DNA of 52,742 bases from Chlorobiaceae bacterium (GTDB lineage Bacteria > Bacteroidota > Chlorobiia > Chlorobiales > Chlorobiaceae): contig JAFGER010000051.1 in NCBI GenBank assembly GCA_016931495.1, forward strand, positions 1-52,742, in the 5' to 3' direction. The notes under the pieces are model-generated. The model was not told where the DNA came from. It saw nothing but the letters and a program-made list of their open reading frames with translations, and did not search any database. How positions within the stretch are numbered: the first letter of the stretch is position 1; each line of letters starts with the position of its first letter. This document shows positions 49,511 through 52,742 of this stretch, piece by piece. A program made the position numbers and the translations under genes.

Positions 49511-52500
49511 TGCTGCATCTTCTCCTTTTCTTCGCGGTACTCTTCGATGCTGAGGTTGCGCAAGACGGAGGCGCGGCCATCCTGGTTGTGCACGAATCCG
49601 ACACTTGAGACGAAGGGCTCGATGATGTGGATTTTCTGCAGCGGCGTGACGATGAGCAGTTGCAGGTTGAGCTGGGCGAAGAGTTGCAGGCCGTAGTGCG
49701 CCGATTCGTCGGAGCCGCGCCCGAAGGCTTCGTCGATGACCACGAAGCGGAAGGAGCGCGAGCGCACCGCGCCCCATTCGAGGCCGAACTGGTAGGCGAG
49801 GCTGGCGGCGAGCACCGTGTAGGCGAGCTTCTCCTTCTGCCCGCCCGACTTGCCGCCCGAGTCGGCGTAGTGCTCGTGCTCGGCGTCGTCCTCCCGCCAC
49901 CGTTCGCTGGCCGCGAAGACGAACCAGTTGCGCACGTCGGTCACCTTCGCCGTCCAGCGGCGGTCGAGGTCGCTGAACTCCTCGCGTCCCCGGAAGCGGT
50001 CGATGATTTTGCGCACCTGGAGAAACTTCGCTTCGGAGTATTGGGCGTCTTCCGAGCCGGTGAGGGTGCCTTCGGTGCAGCTTCGCAGCTCCGACTGGAA
50101 GTCGCGGATGTCGGCGTCGAGATTCGTCTGCGCTTCGAGGCTGATGTAGCGCCCGGGGTTGTAGTCGATCTGCGTGAGCGATTCGTTGATGCGCCCGATG
50201 CGCTCCCTGATGGTTTCGCGTTCGCGGGCGAGCTGCGACTGGAAGTTGGCCACTTCGCGGATGGTGTTTTCGTTGAGCAGCTCCTTGAAGCGCCCTTCGA
50301 AGCGCGGCAGGTCGTCGGCCTGAAGCTGGCCGAGCATCGAGCGGTATTCACCGGAGGAGGCCAGATTGACATCGATCTCTCGGGTTTCGAGCTTCCACTT
50401 TTCGTTGTATTCGGTCATCGCGCGGATGACTTTTTCGTTCAGGCGCGTGAGCTTCTTGTCTTCGGCGTCGATCTTCGATTGCAGCCAGTCGCGCATGTCG
50501 CGTTCGCGGTTGTCGCACGATTCGACGGTGAGGCCTTTCTGCTCCGGCATCTCCGCCTGAAGGGCTTCAAGTCTGGGGAAGCGGGCGGTCATTTCGGGTG
50601 CGGCTTCGCTCACGATCTGCCTCGCCAGCGCCTCGGACTCCCGCGCGTCGCTGATCTTCTGCCCGGTTTTGGAGCGCTTGTCCTTGCGCTCGTCGAGAAG
50701 GCGTTCAGTTTCGCGCAGGCTGGTTTCAACCTCTTCGAGTTGCGCCGTGAGGGTTCGGAGCATGTCGGAGGTGCTCTCCAGCTCGCGCTTCTCGGCTTCG
50801 AGCCGGGCAATGGCGACCGCGACCGGCTGCCAGTCGAGGTCATGGAAGTCGGGGTACTCGTCGAGTCGCGAGAGAATGGTGAGCCGTTCTTTAAGCGTCG
50901 CCTGTTCCTCTTGCAGCGTTTTCATCCGGCGTTTCAGTTCGGTGAGGCGCACGCTTTTTTCGTGGGCCTTCTCTTCGAGTGCGGCGATCTTGGCGGCGTT
51001 GGTCCAGCCGAGCACGTAGCGGCTGCGGTCGTCGAGGCGGTGGCGGTCATCCTTTTCGTGGCGCTCGCCGGGCATCTTGATCTGTCCGGCCATGGTGATC
51101 GCTTTTTTCTCCCGGCGGAACTCCTCCTGACTGTCGCAACAGACCACGTCGAAGCGGTGGGCGATTTCCCGTTCGAGCCAGTCGAAGTGGGGTGAGTCGG
51201 CCTTGATCATCAGCTTGTGCGGCAGCGAGTCCGGAGTGCCGGGTGGCGTTTCGCGGCGGGCCGGCGGGCGCACCCGGAAATAGACGAGCCGTCCTTTGAG
51301 GTGGGTGCGGTCAACCCACTCGGCTACCGGCGCGTAGTGGCGGTCGGGTACGAGCAGCGAGAGGGCGAAGTTGCGCAGCAGCCGCTCGATGGCCCCTTCC
51401 CATTCAGACTCCTCTTCGCGTACCTGAAGCAGTTCACCAGCGAAGGGCATGTCGCCCTCGTCAATGCCGAGCGCCCGGCAGAGGTCGCGGCGCATGGTGA
51501 TCTGCCGGTCGTCGATGTTGTTCCTGCGGGCCTTGAGACTCTCGATTTCGGTCATGAGCTCCCGGTACTCCTGCTGCTCCTGCGCTACCGTGACGCCAAG
51601 TTCGTTCAGATCGTTCTGGAGGCTCGCCTCGCGCTCTTCGGCCTCTTCGCGCATCTGTTCGTGCCCGGTTCGCTGGCGGAGGAATTCGTCTGCGGTCGAT
51701 GCGGGGGTTTCGTCGAGTTGACTGACCAGCTCCGCGTATCGGGCGGCTTTGTGCTTTTTCCGGTCGAGCTCCTGCTGCTTCTTGCGGATTTCCGACGCGA
51801 GGCTTTCGATTCGGTCGCCGCCGTTTTCGGCGATGGTTCGGCGGAGGTTGCGCTCCCGCTCCTGCCCGTCGCGCCGCTCCTCTTCGAGCTGATTGACGGC
51901 ACTCTGTTGGCGGGCAAGCTCCTCTTCGAGCGAGGCGAGGCGCTGCTTGAGCAGCCCGAGCTTGATGAAGGCGAACCACGGGCGCAGGGCTTCGCGGCAG
52001 CTCCGCAGCTCTTCGGTGGATGCCGAAAGCTCCCGGTGGCGGTCGCAATCCTCCACGAGCGGGTCGAGCATCTCGATCTGGCGCTTGGCCTTGAGCACCG
52101 CTTCGTGTGCGCGGTTGAGGTCTTCGAAATGGTGGATCAGCGCGGCGATGCGCGGCTCCACATCGAAGGGTTCAAGCATGTGGCTGCGAACGAAATCGGT
52201 CAGGTTGCCCACCGATTTGAGCGAGACGGTCTGAAGGAACAGGTCAAGCGCCTGTTCGTTGTCGATGCCGAAGCGGCGGCGGAACCACGCGCCGTAGGGC
52301 GGAAAGCTGTCGAACAGCTCGACGCCGTCCGCCCGCAATCGCTTTCGCAGAGCAGTGATCTCCGTGCCGAATCCTGAAAAGTCCGCGGCGATGGAAAGGT
52401 CGCGTTCGGCGGCGGCGAAGAGACGGGTTGGCTGGCCGGTCGGCTCCTTCATCCAGAACACCTGGGCGAGGGTGACGGTTTTGCCGTAGCCTTCGTTGTG

Positions 52501-52742
52501 GAAGACGCCGAGAATCACCGAGTATGCGTTGTCGCCACGCAGGGCGACCGGTTTGGCCCCGCCGCTGCCAAGGGACTCCTGCCGCTCCGATTTGTAGAAG
52601 CCGAGCACGTAGGAACGGAGCGTGCGCTCGCGGCTGTCGGCACCGGCAGCCTTGTTGTAGGCGATGCGCTGGCTGGGTACGAGCAGCGTGGTGACGGCAT
52701 CGACCAGCGTCGATTTGCCGGAGCCGATGTCGCCGGTCAGGA
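49507..52742 (-). CDS. jetC: Wadjet JetC: MukB/SMC-like ATPase (N-terminus cut by the window edge)
   Basis: 1077 residues are visible. The Walker A TGDIGSGKST lies directly at the window edge (52737-52708), so only a short N-terminal piece is missing. Heptad-rich coiled coils occupy about 190-420 and 570-870, around a hinge-like segment near 440-545 (ERLLRNFALSLLVPDRHYAPV, LVYFRVRPPARRE). The C-terminal head has the ABC signature KSGGQKEKLAY (near 970) and Walker B FRFVVIDEAFGRGSDES (near 1005). JetC dimers extrude DNA loops; with JetA/JetB (kleisin and KITE) they detect small circles for JetD. jetA and jetB are expected beyond 52742. GC-rich like the host chromosome. Confidence 0.92.
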   Translation of the reverse strand, partial: LTGDIGSGKSTLVDAVTTLLVPSQRIAYNKAAGADSRERTLRSYVLGFYKSERQESLGSGGAKPVALRGDNAYSVILGVFHNEGYGKTVTLAQVFWMKEPTGQPTRLFAAAERDLSIAADFSGFGTEITALRKRLRADGVELFDSFPPYGAWFRRRFGIDNEQALDLFLQTVSLKSVGNLTDFVRSHMLEPFDVEPRIAALIHHFEDLNRAHEAVLKAKRQIEMLDPLVEDCDRHRELSASTEELRSCREALRPWFAFIKLGLLKQRLASLEEELARQQSAVNQLEEERRDGQERERNLRRTIAENGGDRIESLASEIRKKQQELDRKKHKAARYAELVSQLDETPASTADEFLRQRTGHEQMREEAEEREASLQNDLNELGVTVAQEQQEYRELMTEIESLKARRNNIDDRQITMRRDLCRALGIDEGDMPFAGELLQVREEESEWEGAIERLLRNFALSLLVPDRHYAPVAEWVDRTHLKGRLVYFRVRPPARRETPPGTPDSLPHKLMIKADSPHFDWLEREIAHRFDVVCCDSQEEFRREKKAITMAGQIKMPGERHEKDDRHRLDDRSRYVLGWTNAAKIAALEEKAHEKSVRLTELKRRMKTLQEEQATLKERLTILSRLDEYPDFHDLDWQPVAVAIARLEAEKRELESTSDMLRTLTAQLEEVETSLRETERLLDERKDKRSKTGQKISDARESEALARQIVSEAAPEMTARFPRLEALQAEMPEQKGLTVESCDNRERDMRDWLQSKIDAEDKKLTRLNEKVIRAMTEYNEKWKLETREIDVNLASSGEYRSMLGQLQADDLPRFEGRFKELLNENTIREVANFQSQLARERETIRERIGRINESLTQIDYNPGRYISLEAQTNLDADIRDFQSELRSCTEGTLTGSEDAQYSEAKFLQVRKIIDRFRGREEFSDLDRRWTAKVTDVRNWFVFAASERWREDDAEHEHYADSGGKSGGQKEKLAYTVLAASLAYQFGLEWGAVRSRSFRFVVIDEAFGRGSDESAHYGLQLFAQLNLQLLIVTPLQKIHIIEPFVSSVGFVHNQDGRASVLRNLSIEEYREEKEKMQQ

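Noticed and set aside
49627-51195. Long plus-strand frame opposite jetC
   Set aside because: Shadow frame; the minus strand carries the SMC signature and Walker B.
1-52742. tRNA, rRNA or CRISPR loci
   Set aside because: No cloverleaf with a recognisable T-loop (GGTTCRANYCC), no rRNA words and no regularly spaced repeats were noticed on either strand.

Overview
The window looks like the chromosome of a green sulfur bacterium (Chlorobiaceae, probably Chlorobaculum-like). It carries chlorosome envelope genes (a CsmA/CsmE-type baseplate protein and CsmB/F- and CsmC/D-type proteins), a bacteriochlorophyll synthase of the BchG/BchK type, a BchE-type B12/radical-SAM enzyme, an 8Fe ferredoxin, and an anaerobic (cbi) cobalamin pathway in GC-rich DNA.

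Layout. 1-666: 3' end of a periplasmic binding protein. 893-2760: an AT-rich ATPase gene with the boundaries of an integron gene cassette. 3026-5119: a TonB-dependent receptor behind a cobalamin riboswitch. 5720-15729: a second cobalamin riboswitch, then cobA, cbiK, cbiL, cbiHC, cbiET, cbiGF and cbiJD, which cover most corrin-ring steps through four gene fusions. 15758-19227: a hybrid-free two-component pair. 19566-25137: pigment and chlorosome genes. 25482-28181: a YnbE/YdbL/YdbH-type envelope lipid-transport trio. 28383-30275: two AT-rich genes (a LysE exporter and a PD-(D/E)XK nuclease) with cassette-type boundaries. 30681-39134: cytochrome c, DUF2023, ferredoxin, DtxR regulator, flavodoxin, ferritin, FeoC, FeoB, two FeoA proteins and an LbtU-type porin, i.e. 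an iron acquisition, storage and regulation block. 39633-40979: a PEP-CTERM protein and a nucleoside deaminase. 41631-52742: a defence island, with a Shango-type three-gene system (sngABC) facing a Wadjet-type jetC-jetD pair that runs off the window.

The most interesting reading is structural. Four protein genes at three loci (ATPase; nuclease plus LysE; sngABC) end at or within about ten bases of a foldable attC-like site. For three of the cassettes, the first bases are the exact reverse complement of the R'' box of that cassette's own 3' site; the match is 9-10 bases and differs in sequence for each cassette. This is the signature left by integron recombination. No integrase is visible, so these would be integrase-less (CALIN-type or lone) cassettes. 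The Shango cassette would be about 5.9 kb, very large for a cassette. It is also flanked by a second, roughly 90% identical copy of the jetD 3' end. A 142-bp MITE-like element with perfect 15-bp ends sits inside a terminator-like hairpin with a 4-bp target duplication.

How the genes work together: cobalamin made by the cbi cluster and scavenged by the receptor would feed B12-dependent enzymes such as the radical-SAM protein at 20622. The UbiA-type synthase would esterify the pigments and the Csm proteins would package them. The iron block supplies Fe for the photosynthetic Fe-S apparatus. All functional calls come from sequence motifs read by eye; no database search was possible.
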